Notes: generated by a model from the sequence alone, not told the origin. A stretch of DNA of 64,000 nt from Streptomyces sp. NRRL F-5630 (GCF_000719475.1 NZ_JOGO01000017.1:31879-95878), one strand, 5' to 3'. Shown: positions 9,131 through 18,166, counted from the stretch's first letter. A program made the numbers and translations.

Positions 9131-9409
9131 GCCCTGGCCGCTCCGGGCAGGGCCCGCAGCGGCCCGGCCCCCTCCCCCGCCCCCCTGCCGTCGCGGACAC
9201 CCCACGTCCAGACATCCGCACGGCTGCCGCACTGGCCTCTCCCGCTCAAGCAGGAGGTACACCCCGCTCTGTCCGATCTCGCCGACTGGCACCGCGCCTG
9301 GATGAACACGCACGCGCTCACCGGCCAGGGGAAGCTGCGGGTCCATGAGGTCGTCGCCTATGCCATCCCCTCGGCTCCCTGGGAAGTGCTGACCCTGCTC
9401 ACCGACTGA
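9098..9409 (+). other. ORF fragment of unknown origin
   Basis: The ORF starts within the zinc-finger remnant, and its first half is Pro/Arg-rich. The second half (HPALSDLADWHRAWMNTHAL then GQGKLRVHEVVAYAIPSAPW and VLTLLTD) has protein-like composition and may be a piece of a real gene. No family is recognised and no ribosome site is seen. Confidence 0.3.
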
Positions 9410-10161
9410 CGCGACTCAGGGCGGACCCGTCAACGCGGCGCCCCCTGCCGGGGGCCACCGCTTCATCGAGGAGCCACGGGGGAGAGCATGCCGCAGACGC
9501 CTGTACTTCCCCTCTTCTCCCGTACAGGTGGGATGTGCGGGATGACGCATCGTGGGTGGAGACCCTCGCCGAGCCGCAGACGCGGTACTTCAAGAATTTA
9601 TTGAAGGCGGGCGGGCCGTGCTGTCGGGCGCCGCACCCTTCCGTCGGTGATCGGCCCCGGGTTCGCGCGGTGGTGGCTCGCCGCCTTCAGCCACTCGCCG
9701 CTGTGGCCTGGACATGCGCCGCGCGAGCGCTGCTGCGGCATGGCCGGTCGGCGGAACGGCTCACCTACCAGCTGTACTTCGTGGCGTTGGGAGTCACCCT
9801 TGCCGCCGCGCCTCTGCTGCTGGCATGAGCACCGAGGTCTCTCGGGGTTGCCTCCAAGGTGAGGCCACGGGGGATGACGGTCATACGGTGCGGCTACCCG
9901 CGGAGGATCCGCCAGGACTTCGGGCAGGCAACGCCGCGCTCGACAGGCGCACGTGGGGGCGAGCACGGGGTTCAACGTGCGCCTGGTCGTGACCGCTCAC
10001 CCCCTTGGCGGGTGCCCGACGCCGGTGGTGCACCGCAACCCGGCACCGACGCTCTTCGCGCCCAGCCAGTCCCGCACCGGCCGAAGACGCGCCCCCACAC
10101 GCCCGCCCCGTCGCTCCGAAGACCCGGCGTGCCCGCACCCGCCCGTGCCCTCCGCAGTCGC
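9410..10161. other. Gene-poor stretch with one hydrophobic ORF fragment
   Basis: No intact gene is supported. The ORF at 9535-9828 ends with AERLTYQLYFVALGVTLAAA, which looks like a membrane segment from a decayed gene. A small AT-rich hairpin (CTTCAA, 7-base loop, TTGAAG) lies at 9588-9606. The remainder shows nothing recognisable. Confidence 0.4.
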
Positions 10162-11736
10162 TCACCCCATCGACGCCATGGCGCGCAACGCCGCCTTGTC
10201 GGGTTTCCCGCTGGCGGCCACCGGTACCTCCGCGAGCGGGACGACACGGGTCGGTGCGCCGGCCGGTCCCAGTTCGCGGGCGACCAGTTCGCGCAGCGTC
10301 TCCTCCTCGGGGGCGGTGGCCCCGGGTCGCGGTACGACGAAGGCGTGGACGGCCTCGCCGGTGTGCTCGTCAGGGGTGCCCACGACGTAGGCCTGGTCTA
10401 TGTCGGGATGAGAGGCGAGGACGCGTTCGATCGGCCCGGCGTAGTGGACGATGGCGTTGACGATGATGATGTCGCGGATGCGTCCGGCCAGGCGCAGATA
10501 GCCGTCGGCGGGGAGGCTGCCGAGATCGCGGGTACGCACCCACCCCTCCCGCAGCACGTCGGCGGTCTCCTCGGCGTCGTCCCAGTACCCGTGGAAGAAG
10601 TCCGGCCTGCGTACCCACACTTCGCCGGTCTTACCTGCCGGGACGTCGCGGCCCTCGCTGTCCCGCACGGTCACCTCGACGCTCTCCAACGGGCGTCCCA
10701 CGCTGTCCGCCAGGGACGGTCGGCCGGCCAGTTCCCCGGGTTCGAGGACCGCGAGCATGCCCGTCTCGGTCTGGCCGTAACCGTGGTGGACCACGGGGCC
10801 GAGCAACTCGGCGGCCTCGGCGAGGCGGTGCGGGGGAAGGGGAGAACCGGCCACGAGGAGGTTGCGCAGAGTGGACAGATCCGCGCCGCTCTCCCGGACG
10901 GCGTCGAGGAGGGCGTACAGCCTCGGGACCGTCAGCAGGCACGCGGTGATCCGGTGCTGCCCGAACACCTCGGGGAAGCGCGGCGGCTCGGCGGGAATCA
11001 CGGCCGTACCCCCGCCCATCAGGCACAGGCCGAGATGCTCGAAGACCACGGCGCTGTTCAGCGTGCCGAACAGCAGGAAGCGCTCGTAGCGTGCGGCGAG
11101 CCGGCGCACGCGGTCGTCCCAATCCTCTGACGTGTAGGCCCAGTTGACCGACAGTGCGGCGTAGGTCAGCAGCGTTCCCTTGGGGCGGCCCGTACTGCCG
11201 CTGGTGAGGTGGATGACGGCCACGTCGTCGGGGGCGCCCCGCGCGACGAGGCTGCCGGAACACGGACCCGAACCGGCCTCGTCGGAACGCGAACCGGCGG
11301 CCTGGCCGGAACCCGCACCGGCGTCCGGCCTCAACGCGGCCACATCCAGCACCGATACGCCCAACTCAGCCGCTTCGCACCGGACTTCCGCATCGCTCGA
11401 CGCCTCGTCGACGATTACGGCGGAGACGTCGCGCGCCAAGATCGACCGCAGATGCTCACGGGTCAGCCCGGACCGCAGGCCGACCACCGTGCACCCCTCC
11501 GCGTGAGCGGCGATGCGGACCGCGAACGCCTCCGGTGACACCCCGGTGTCGAGGGCTACGACCGAACCGGCGGTCAGGCCCGCTTCGCGCAGGCCCCGTA
11601 CGTACGCGGCGACCGCGTCGAGCACCGCTCCCCTGGTGACCGTGCGGCCTCCGTACTCGAAGGCAGGCCGGTCGGGGGTGGCCCGGAACGCGTCGATGAG
11701 CGTCTGGGGAAAGGTGCCTCCGGACTGTTCGTCCAC
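10162..11736 (-). CDS. AMP-forming acyl-CoA synthetase / acyl-AMP ligase
   Basis: 524 residues from the GTG at 11736, chosen because GGAG lies five bases upstream; the ORF could extend to 11877. ANL-superfamily motifs are in order: P-loop LTSGSTGRPKGT (about 177-188), GYGQTETG, the TRDLGSLPADGYLRLAGRIRD hinge split as TRDLG and GYLRLAGRIRD, and a C-terminal catalytic Lys in ASGKPDKAAL. The enzyme would adenylate a carboxylic acid and pass it to CoA, a carrier or an amine. Residues about 138-168 are a Gly/Ser/Ala-rich insertion before the P-loop domain core. It is divergent from a run of four genes for redox enzymes and an antiporter, so it probably activates a substrate of that pathway. No carrier protein gene is nearby. 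Confidence 0.9.
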   Translation of the reverse strand: MDEQSGGTFPQTLIDAFRATPDRPAFEYGGRTVTRGAVLDAVAAYVRGLREAGLTAGSVVALDTGVSPEAFAVRIAAHAEGCTVVGLRSGLTREHLRSILARDVSAVIVDEASSDAEVRCEAAELGVSVLDVAALRPDAGAGSGQAAGSRSDEAGSGPCSGSLVARGAPDDVAVIHLTSGSTGRPKGTLLTYAALSVNWAYTSEDWDDRVRRLAARYERFLLFGTLNSAVVFEHLGLCLMGGGTAVIPAEPPRFPEVFGQHRITACLLTVPRLYALLDAVRESGADLSTLRNLLVAGSPLPPHRLAEAAELLGPVVHHGYGQTETGMLAVLEPGELAGRPSLADSVGRPLESVEVTVRDSEGRDVPAGKTGEVWVRRPDFFHGYWDDAEETADVLREGWVRTRDLGSLPADGYLRLAGRIRDIIIVNAIVHYAGPIERVLASHPDIDQAYVVGTPDEHTGEAVHAFVVPRPGATAPEEETLRELVARELGPAGAPTRVVPLAEVPVAASGKPDKAALRAMASMG

Positions 11737-11895
11737 TTCATCTCCACTCTTGGCTGAAAACTGCCGACGTAAAGGCTGCATGTAGGGACGGAAACGATCG
11801 TAATGACCGGTGTAAAGGTCGGCGCGAAAAGATTCATGGACCTCCGATCGCCCCCACACGTTATCCGAGACGCGCAATTCACCTCCCCGCTATAC

Positions 11896-11913
11896 CTGTG
11901 ACCCAGGTCACAG
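11896..11913. promoter_or_regulatory. Perfect 18-bp palindrome resembling a CRP/FNR-family site
   Basis: CTGTGACCCAGGTCACAG is a perfect inverted repeat (8-bp arms, 2-bp centre) between the divergent acyl-AMP ligase and FAD oxidoreductase genes. It contains TGTGA-N6-TCACA, the CRP-family consensus. It is nested in an outer pair of CCCCGC/GCGGGG sequences. This fits shared regulation of both directions; no regulator gene of that family is in the window. Confidence 0.7.
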
Positions 11914-11984
11914 TGAGGCGGGGTGGCAGGGTGCTTTAACCATCAAGTACCGTCTGCGACACCCCCACGGAAGGCGGGACCAGA

Positions 11985-13610
11985 ATGTCTGATTCAGTCC
12001 GTGTCGACTATCTCGTCATCGGTGCAGGACCGGCGGGTCTGCAAGCCGGATATTTACTGGAGAAGTCCGGGCGGGACTATCTCATCGTGGAGGGGAGCGA
12101 TGCTCCGGGCGCTTTCTTCACCCGATTCCCCAGGCATCGGACCCTGATATCCAGCAACAAGGTGCACACCGGCTGGAGCGACCCGGAGTTGCGGCTGCGC
12201 GTCGACTGGAACTCGCTGCTCTCGGACGAGGGCCCGCTGTTCACCGGTTACACCCCGCGCTACTTCCCGCCGGCCGACGAGATGGTCCGCTATCTCGCGG
12301 ACTTCGCCCACGAGCACGGCCTGAACATCCGGTACAACGCCCGCATCCGTCGCGTCACCCGCCCGGACGGCCGGGAGTTCGTGGCCACGGACGAACATGG
12401 CAACGTTGTCCGGGCGCGCCGTGTCCTCGTCGCCACCGGCGTCTCCCGCCCCTACGTACCGCCCATCGAAGGGGCGGCCGAGGCCGAGCGCTACGACGAG
12501 GTGACCGTCGATCCGCAGGACTTCACCGACCAGCGGGTTCTCATCATCGGCCGGGGGAATTCCGCGTTCGAGACCGCGGACAACCTCATCGAGACCGCTG
12601 CCGTCATCCATGTGGCCGGACCCGGTTCCCTGAAACTGGCGTGGCGCACGCATTTCGTCGGTCATCTGCGGGCAGTGAACAACAACTTTCTCGACACCTA
12701 CCAACTCAAATCGCAGAATTCCGTCCTGGACGGCAATATTCTCCGCATCCAGCGGACTGCCGATGGAAAATTCATGGTGAGCGTCAGTTTCTCGCGCGTC
12801 GACGAGGTCGTGAAAGACATCCCGTACGACCGCGTCATTCTGGCCACCGGCTTCCGCTTCGACGCGTCCATATTCGCCGAGGAATGCCGCCCCGATCTCG
12901 TCATCAAGGACCGCTTCCCGCACCTCACGGACGCCTGGGAGTCGGTCAACGTACCCGATCTCTACTTCGCCGGGACCATCACCCAGTCGCTCGACTTCAA
13001 GAAGTCCACCAGCGGATTCATTCACGGTTTCCGGTACGGCGTGAAGGCGCTGACCCGCATCCTGGAGCGCCGCTACCACGACGCGCCCTGGCCGCACGCC
13101 GACGTACCCGCCACCGGCCCCGCCGTCGCCGACGCCGTCATCGCACGCGTCAACCGCACCTCGGCCCTGTGGCAGATGTTCGGCTTCCTGAGCGACGCCG
13201 TCCTCATCGGCGCCGACGGCCAGGCGCGCTACTGCGAGGAGGTACCGGTGCGGCACCTGCACGCGGCAGCCGCGCGGGGCGACTTCGGGCCCCTGTCCGC
13301 CTACTTCAGCGTCACGCTGGAGTACGGCGCCGACCACGACCAGGTCGACCCCTTCGACATCGGCGTCAACCGGATGAACCAGCAGGACACGAGCGGACTC
13401 GACGCTCGCTACCTGCACCCCGTCGTGCGGCAGTTCCTGCCGGACGGCAGCGGCAAGCCGGTCGCCGAGCACCACATCACGGAGAACCTGGAGAACGAGT
13501 GGGACAACCCCGACGTGCACGTCGGCCCGTTGCGCTCCTTCCTCACCGCCCGCCTCGCGGCCGGAGACGGTTCCCCGGCCGGTGACGCACTCCCCGCGCC
13601 CCGGCCATGA
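11985..13610 (+). CDS. FAD-dependent NAD(P)-binding oxidoreductase
   Basis: 541 residues. The N-terminal FAD motif is YLVIGAGPAGLQAGYLLEKS (GxGxxG at 13-18). A second dinucleotide motif, VLIIGRGNSAFETADNL, lies near residue 185, and LATGFRFD precedes a C-terminal YFAGTITQSLDFKKSTSGFI segment. The layout matches class B flavoprotein monooxygenases and the FOXRED2-like group. The C-terminal 150 residues are an extra domain of unknown fold. Ribosome site GGAAGG precedes the ATG. It is the first gene of a four-gene run and overlaps the next gene by four bases. It probably hydroxylates or oxidises an intermediate; the substrate is unknown. Confidence 0.87.
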   Translation: MSDSVRVDYLVIGAGPAGLQAGYLLEKSGRDYLIVEGSDAPGAFFTRFPRHRTLISSNKVHTGWSDPELRLRVDWNSLLSDEGPLFTGYTPRYFPPADEMVRYLADFAHEHGLNIRYNARIRRVTRPDGREFVATDEHGNVVRARRVLVATGVSRPYVPPIEGAAEAERYDEVTVDPQDFTDQRVLIIGRGNSAFETADNLIETAAVIHVAGPGSLKLAWRTHFVGHLRAVNNNFLDTYQLKSQNSVLDGNILRIQRTADGKFMVSVSFSRVDEVVKDIPYDRVILATGFRFDASIFAEECRPDLVIKDRFPHLTDAWESVNVPDLYFAGTITQSLDFKKSTSGFIHGFRYGVKALTRILERRYHDAPWPHADVPATGPAVADAVIARVNRTSALWQMFGFLSDAVLIGADGQARYCEEVPVRHLHAAAARGDFGPLSAYFSVTLEYGADHDQVDPFDIGVNRMNQQDTSGLDARYLHPVVRQFLPDGSGKPVAEHHITENLENEWDNPDVHVGPLRSFLTARLAAGDGSPAGDALPAPRP

Positions 13611-14719
13611 CCGGCCCGCACCCTGATCCGGCGCACCGCCCTGCCGAACCGGTGCGCGGGCAACTCCCGCAGGAGCACTACGACTTCTTCGCGGGCGGCG
13701 CCGGTGAGGAGACCGCGCTGCGGGAGAACGAGCACGCCTTCGGCCGACTGGCCCTCCTCCCCCGCGTGCTGCGCGGCGGCGCCGACCGCACCACCGGGGT
13801 CGGCGTCCTCGGCCGCGAGTGGCCCGCCCCGCTGTTCGTCTCGCCGACCGCCTTCCACCGACTCGCCCACCCCGAGGGCGAACGGGCCACCGCCCGCGCC
13901 GCCGCCGCCGCGGGCGTCCCGCTGGTGACGGGCGTGGCGGCGACCACCGCCGTGGCGGACGTCGTCGCGGCGGCCCGCGAGCGGGACGCCGACCCGGTCG
14001 TCTGGTTCCAGCTCTACCTCCACCCGGACGCGGAGATCACCGCCGAACTCGCCCGCCGTGCGGAACGCGCGGGCTGCTCCGCCCTCGTCGTCACCGTCGA
14101 CTCCCCCGTCTTCGGCCGCCGCACGCGGGACCTGCGCCACGGCTTCCACGACCTTCCGGCCGGGCTGACCACGGAGAACATGCGGGACCTGCCCGGCAGC
14201 GCCCCCGGCGCGACCCTGCCCATCCCCATGTGGCCCGCCGGCTGGGACGACTTGCGCCGCCTGCGCGAGAGCACCGGACTGCCGCTCGTCGTCAAGGGCG
14301 TCCTGCACCCCGAGGACGCCCGCACCGCCGTCGAGGAGGGCGTGGACGCCGTGTTCGTCTCCAACCACGGAGGACGGCAACTCGACGCCGCCCCCGCGTC
14401 GGTGGAGGCCCTGCCCGCCGTGGCCGAGGCCGTCGCCGAACGGGTGCCGGTGCTGATGGACGGAGGGGTCCGCCGGGGCGGTGACATCGCCACGGCCCTC
14501 GCGCTCGGGGCCCGTGCCGTCGGTGTCGGGCGGCCCGTGCTGTGGGCGCTCGCCGCCGGCGGCGAGGACGGCGTCCGGGAGTGCCTGACCGCGCTCCGCG
14601 CCGACTTCGACCACGTCCTCGCCCTGTGCGGGGGACACCGGCCCCGCGACCTCACGGCCGACCAGGTGGTCGAACGCGGCACGATCCGGCGCCCGACGAC
14701 AGGAGAACGGACATGCTGA
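13607..14719 (+). CDS. FMN-dependent alpha-hydroxy-acid oxidase/dehydrogenase
   Basis: 370 residues, close to the family norm. The TIM-barrel pattern includes PLFVSPTAFHRLAHPEGE at the FMN-binding start, VVTVDSPVFGRRTRDLRHGF, LVVKGVL (FMN-phosphate Lys), the active-site SNHGGRQLD with catalytic His254, and VLMDGGVRRGGDIATALALG. Family members oxidise L-lactate, glycolate, mandelate or hydroxymandelate to 2-oxo acids. The start overlaps the FAD oxidoreductase stop (ATGA), and the stop overlaps the P450 start by seven bases, so translation is coupled. In this setting it could form a 2-oxo acid or ester intermediate of a specialised metabolite. Confidence 0.93.
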   Translation: MTGPHPDPAHRPAEPVRGQLPQEHYDFFAGGAGEETALRENEHAFGRLALLPRVLRGGADRTTGVGVLGREWPAPLFVSPTAFHRLAHPEGERATARAAAAAGVPLVTGVAATTAVADVVAAARERDADPVVWFQLYLHPDAEITAELARRAERAGCSALVVTVDSPVFGRRTRDLRHGFHDLPAGLTTENMRDLPGSAPGATLPIPMWPAGWDDLRRLRESTGLPLVVKGVLHPEDARTAVEEGVDAVFVSNHGGRQLDAAPASVEALPAVAEAVAERVPVLMDGGVRRGGDIATALALGARAVGVGRPVLWALAAGGEDGVRECLTALRADFDHVLALCGGHRPRDLTADQVVERGTIRRPTTGERTC

Positions 14720-16146
14720 GGAAGTCCACGGTGGCAGCCCTGGCCGCGGGCAGCGCGCTGCTGCTCTCCACCCCCGCCTGGCTGCCCGGCCGGGTCGTCA
14801 CCCTGCGGATGAAGCTCTTCGCCCGCGTCAACGGCGAGGAGGGCCTTGCCTTCCCGCAGGAGGAGTACGGGGGCGCCGCACGCTTCGAGGAGATCTACGG
14901 CCAGCCCGCGGCGAACGGCCGCAGCAAGGGCGCGGCGCTGTCCGACCTGTTCTGGTACTGGCTCGCGCCCGGTGCCGACGTCCACCAGGAACACCTGGAG
15001 CCAGGCCCCCGCTACGACGAGGTGTCACGACGCACCCTCGCCTTCCTCTCCGGTACCTCGGCCGAGCTGTACGAAGCGGCCGCGCGCAGCACCCGGCGCG
15101 TCCTGGACACCCTGCCCGGCGACGGGGTGCGGGCGGTGCGGCTGCGCGACCTGATGATGCCGGTGTGGGCGGAGTTCTTCTACACGCTGGTGTTCCGGGA
15201 GGAGTGCCCGCCCGAGGCGCGGAAGCTGATCGTCGACAACGCCGAGGACGTGGTCAACGCCCTCAAGTGCACCAGGCCGCGGCACATGCGCCGACGCGAG
15301 CGGCTCACCCGCTACCTGCTGCGCAGGCTGGCCGCCGGGGACGTGCCGCACGAGCTCCCGGCCGGGCTGACCCGCCGCCAGCACGCGTACTACCTGCAAG
15401 GCACCTTCTTCAACACCGCCGTCGTCCAGATGTCGGAGGCGATGGCGCACCTGCTGCTGGTCCTCGCCCAGCACCCGGACGTGCAGGAACGGGTGGCGAC
15501 GGACGACGACCGCTATCTGTCGCACGTCATGAACGAGACGTTCCGGCTCTTCCCGCTGTTCGGCGTCGCCCACCGCGTCACCACCGCGGACATCGAGCTG
15601 GAGGGCATGCCCCGCATCCCCACGGGCTCCGTGCTGACCTTCAGCTACCCCGAGTACCACGCCACCGGCTACCCCGACCCCGAGCGCTTCGACCCCGGCC
15701 GCTGGGAGACGCTCTCCGCCAAGGAGGCCCATCACATCCCGTTCGGTATCGCGGCCAACCGGCCCTGTCCGGCCTGGCGTCTCTCGCCGATCGCCATGCG
15801 CGCCGCCACCCGCGAGATCCTGGCCCGCTTCGCCCTCGACTCGCCCGTCAGCCACACCCGTTCCATCCCGCACCGCGCCCCGTGCCTGCTCCTCCCCCGG
15901 GACCGGCCCACCGGTACGCCCGCGCACCGCGCCCTGCGCACCGCGCTGGCCGTGCGGGACCGGGCCGAGGACGTCGGCCGCAGCGTGGCCCAGCTCGTCC
16001 TCGGCACGTACATGGTCCTCGACGCCCGCCGCACCAGGCCCGCCACACGTTTCTTCGCCGAGCACGACACCGAGGGCCGCCCGTCGCAGGCGGCACACAC
16101 CGCTCCGGGCACCGCCGACGCCTGCCCGTTCACGGGCCGGACCTGA
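14713..16146 (+). CDS. Cytochrome P450, atypical, with N-terminal hydrophobic segment
   Basis: 477 residues. ATG at 14713 follows AGGAG and overlaps the preceding stop. A hydrophobic stretch (VAALAAGSALLLSTPAWL) at about residues 5-22 suggests membrane anchoring, unusual in Streptomyces P450s. The K-helix ExxR is NETFRLFP (E275, R278). The haem loop is HIPFGIAANRPCPAWRLSP with ligand Cys352. The I-helix region (YYLQGTFFNTAVVQMSEAMA) lacks the usual [A/G]Gx[D/E]T acid-alcohol pair, so O2 activation may be non-canonical (peroxygenase, isomerase or dehydratase-like chemistry). The C-terminal extension of about 60 residues has no recognised domain. Confidence 0.85.
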   Translation: MLRKSTVAALAAGSALLLSTPAWLPGRVVTLRMKLFARVNGEEGLAFPQEEYGGAARFEEIYGQPAANGRSKGAALSDLFWYWLAPGADVHQEHLEPGPRYDEVSRRTLAFLSGTSAELYEAAARSTRRVLDTLPGDGVRAVRLRDLMMPVWAEFFYTLVFREECPPEARKLIVDNAEDVVNALKCTRPRHMRRRERLTRYLLRRLAAGDVPHELPAGLTRRQHAYYLQGTFFNTAVVQMSEAMAHLLLVLAQHPDVQERVATDDDRYLSHVMNETFRLFPLFGVAHRVTTADIELEGMPRIPTGSVLTFSYPEYHATGYPDPERFDPGRWETLSAKEAHHIPFGIAANRPCPAWRLSPIAMRAATREILARFALDSPVSHTRSIPHRAPCLLLPRDRPTGTPAHRALRTALAVRDRAEDVGRSVAQLVLGTYMVLDARRTRPATRFFAEHDTEGRPSQAAHTAPGTADACPFTGRT

Positions 16147-16160
16147 CCGAGGAGTCACCG

Positions 16161-17453
16161 TTGTCGACCACCGAGCTGGGTCCGGCGTTCTTCCTCGCCG
16201 TGGCCGTCATCCTCGTCACCTGCCGCCTCGTCGGCCGGCTGCTGCGCTTCCTGGGACAACCGCCCGTGGTGGGCGAGATGGTCGCCGGTGTGGCCCTCGG
16301 CCCCTCCGTGCTCGGCCTCGTCTCGCCCGGTGCCGAGGAGGCCCTCTTCCCCCAGGAGCTGCGGCCGATCCTCTACGTCGCCGGGCAGATCGGCCTCGTG
16401 GCCTTCATGTTCCTGGCGGGCTACGAGTTCCGCACCGACAAGCTGGCGTCGGTGGGCCGCACGGCGATATCGGTGTCCGCGGCGGGCATCACCATGCCCC
16501 TGGTCCTCGGCTTCGGCCTCGCCACCGTCGCGCACCACTGGGTCGACATCTACCCGGACGGCGTCTCGCCCCTGGTCGGGGCGCTGTTCATCGGGGTCAC
16601 CCTGGCCATCACCGCTTTCCCGATGCTGGCCCGCATCATCAACGAGCGCGGCCTCACCCACACCCGTTTCGGCTCCGTCTCGCTGGCCGCCGGTGCGCTG
16701 GACGACGCCGTGGCGTGGATTCTCCTCGCGGCGGTGCTGAGCCTGGCGGGCGGCGGGGCGGGCACCTTCCTCCTGGCAGCGGCCGGCACGGCCGGTCTCG
16801 GGGTGCTGCTCGCCGTGTTCGTGCGCCTGCGGACCAAGGCGCTCGACTGGGCACGGCGGCTGACCGAGGAACACACGTTCCTGGTCGTCGTCCTCCTCCT
16901 GTTCCTCGCCGCCTGGTACACCGACCGCATCGGCCTGTACGCGGTGTTCGGCGCGTTCAGCCTCGGGGTCGTCTTTCCCCGTGACCCGGTGGTGACCCGC
17001 GCGGTGCAGGCCATCGAGCCGGTCAGCCGCATCGTGTTCCTGCCGCTGTTCTTCACCTACTCCGGCCTGAACACCGACTTCACGTTGCTGTCCGGCGGCA
17101 GGATGCTGCTCTTCACGGGGGCCTGTGTCCTGGTCGCCGTCGTCAGCAAGTTCGGCGCCTGCTGGGCCACCGCGCGACTGCTCGGCGAGCGGCAGGAGGT
17201 AGCCGTCCGGGTCGGCACCCTCATGAACGCCCGCGGCCTGATGCAGCTCATCGCCATCAACGTCGGCCTGGCCGCGGGCATCACCTCTCCGGCGCTCTTC
17301 GGCGTGCTCGTGATCGTCGCCCTGGTGACGACGGTGATGACGTCGCCGCTGCTGTCCCTCTGGGACCGGCTCGACCGCGGCAGGAACCAGAAGCGGACCC
17401 CAGCGGCCGACCCCGCCGGGCTGGACGGCGCACCGCGCCCGGCGGCGAAGTGA
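16161..17453 (+). CDS. CPA2-type monovalent cation:proton antiporter
   Basis: 430 residues from a TTG start at 16161, with GAGGAG six bases upstream. About 12 membrane helices are visible. FLGQPPVVGEMVAGVALGPS and IGLVAFMFLAGYEFRTDKL are hallmark N-terminal segments of the Kef/NapA-like family, and LAAGALDDAVAWILLA carries the paired Asp residues of the ion site. There is no C-terminal TrkA-N domain, so this is a short NapA/GerN-like member. It starts 14 bases after the P450 stop. It may export or adjust ions for the redox pathway, or serve self-protection. Confidence 0.9.
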   Translation: MSTTELGPAFFLAVAVILVTCRLVGRLLRFLGQPPVVGEMVAGVALGPSVLGLVSPGAEEALFPQELRPILYVAGQIGLVAFMFLAGYEFRTDKLASVGRTAISVSAAGITMPLVLGFGLATVAHHWVDIYPDGVSPLVGALFIGVTLAITAFPMLARIINERGLTHTRFGSVSLAAGALDDAVAWILLAAVLSLAGGGAGTFLLAAAGTAGLGVLLAVFVRLRTKALDWARRLTEEHTFLVVVLLLFLAAWYTDRIGLYAVFGAFSLGVVFPRDPVVTRAVQAIEPVSRIVFLPLFFTYSGLNTDFTLLSGGRMLLFTGACVLVAVVSKFGACWATARLLGERQEVAVRVGTLMNARGLMQLIAINVGLAAGITSPALFGVLVIVALVTTVMTSPLLSLWDRLDRGRNQKRTPAADPAGLDGAPRPAAK

Positions 17454-17481
17454 GGGGGCGCGGGCTTCGGTCGTGCCCCCT
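17453..17481. terminator. Hairpin between convergent antiporter and TetR genes
   Basis: AGGGGGCGCG pairs with CGTGCCCCCT (10 bp, one G-T pair) around a nine-base loop, starting at the antiporter stop codon. It lies between convergent genes and lacks a T-tract, as is common in high-GC actinomycetes. Confidence 0.6.
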
Positions 17482-17495
17482 CCGCGTCTGAGCCC

Positions 17496-18143
17496 TCAGG
17501 ACCGCCGCGCGTCGTCGGCGCCGCGGCCGTAGCGGGCGAGCATGGTCGTGACCGCCTCGTCGACGGCACGGGCGATGTCGGCAGGTGCGGGGCCCCAGTC
17601 GGCGAGCAGCATCCGCGGCCAGAGGACGTAGTTGGCGATCATGCCGAGGAACTGGTTGGTGGCGCTCTCCGCGTCCGGCACCACCGCGGTGCCCGACGCG
17701 TGCTGGGCCTCCAGGTAGTGCTGGACGGAGATGAAGTAGGGCAGCTTGCCCAGGTCGAACTGGGCCCGCCCCAGTTCCGGGAAACGCGGCAGTTCGGCGA
17801 TGACGATGCGGAAGAGGGCCGCCATGGCGGGCCGGCCGATCAGGTCGGCGTACTGGCGGCCGATCGCCCTCAGCCCGGCGCCGAGGTCACCGGGTGGTGT
17901 CGCGGGCGCCGCCGCGTCCGGCCCACCCTCCCAGTACTCGGTGACGATGGCCTCGAAGAGCGCCGCCTTGGTGGGGAACTGCTTGAACAGCGTGGACTTC
18001 GAGACGCCCGCTTCCTGCGCGATCCTGGCCAGCGACGTCCCGTCGTAACCCCGTTCCAGGAACAGCTTCGTGGCCGCCGCGGTGATCGCCTCGCGCTTGC
18101 GCTGAGCGAGTCGTTGGTGGTGCGCCGAGAGTCCTGCGGTCAT
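17496..18143 (-). CDS. TetR-family transcriptional regulator
   Basis: 215 residues from the ATG at 18143 (MTAGLSAHHQ...); the longer ORF from 18188 would run into the operator. The HTH is TSLARIAQEAGVSKSTLFKQ followed by FPTKAALFEAI. The C-terminal domain (AALFRIVIAELPRFPEL, then YLEAQHASG) resembles the AcrR/TetR_C_7-like group. It is divergent from an SDR gene, with two copies of a 20-bp palindrome between them, which it very probably binds. Confidence 0.92.
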   Translation of the reverse strand: MTAGLSAHHQRLAQRKREAITAAATKLFLERGYDGTSLARIAQEAGVSKSTLFKQFPTKAALFEAIVTEYWEGGPDAAAPATPPGDLGAGLRAIGRQYADLIGRPAMAALFRIVIAELPRFPELGRAQFDLGKLPYFISVQHYLEAQHASGTAVVPDAESATNQFLGMIANYVLWPRMLLADWGPAPADIARAVDEAVTTMLARYGRGADDARRS

Positions 18144-18166
18144 GGGACCAGTATGTCTCACCCCGA

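Noticed and set aside
15165..16150. Long upstream extension of the antiporter ORF through the P450 gene
   Set aside because: It is an alternate frame of the P450 gene. The TTG at 16161 with GAGGAG upstream is the credible start.
10162..17453. Cluster considered as an NRPS or polyketide locus
   Set aside because: No carrier, condensation, ketosynthase or thioesterase domain was found.
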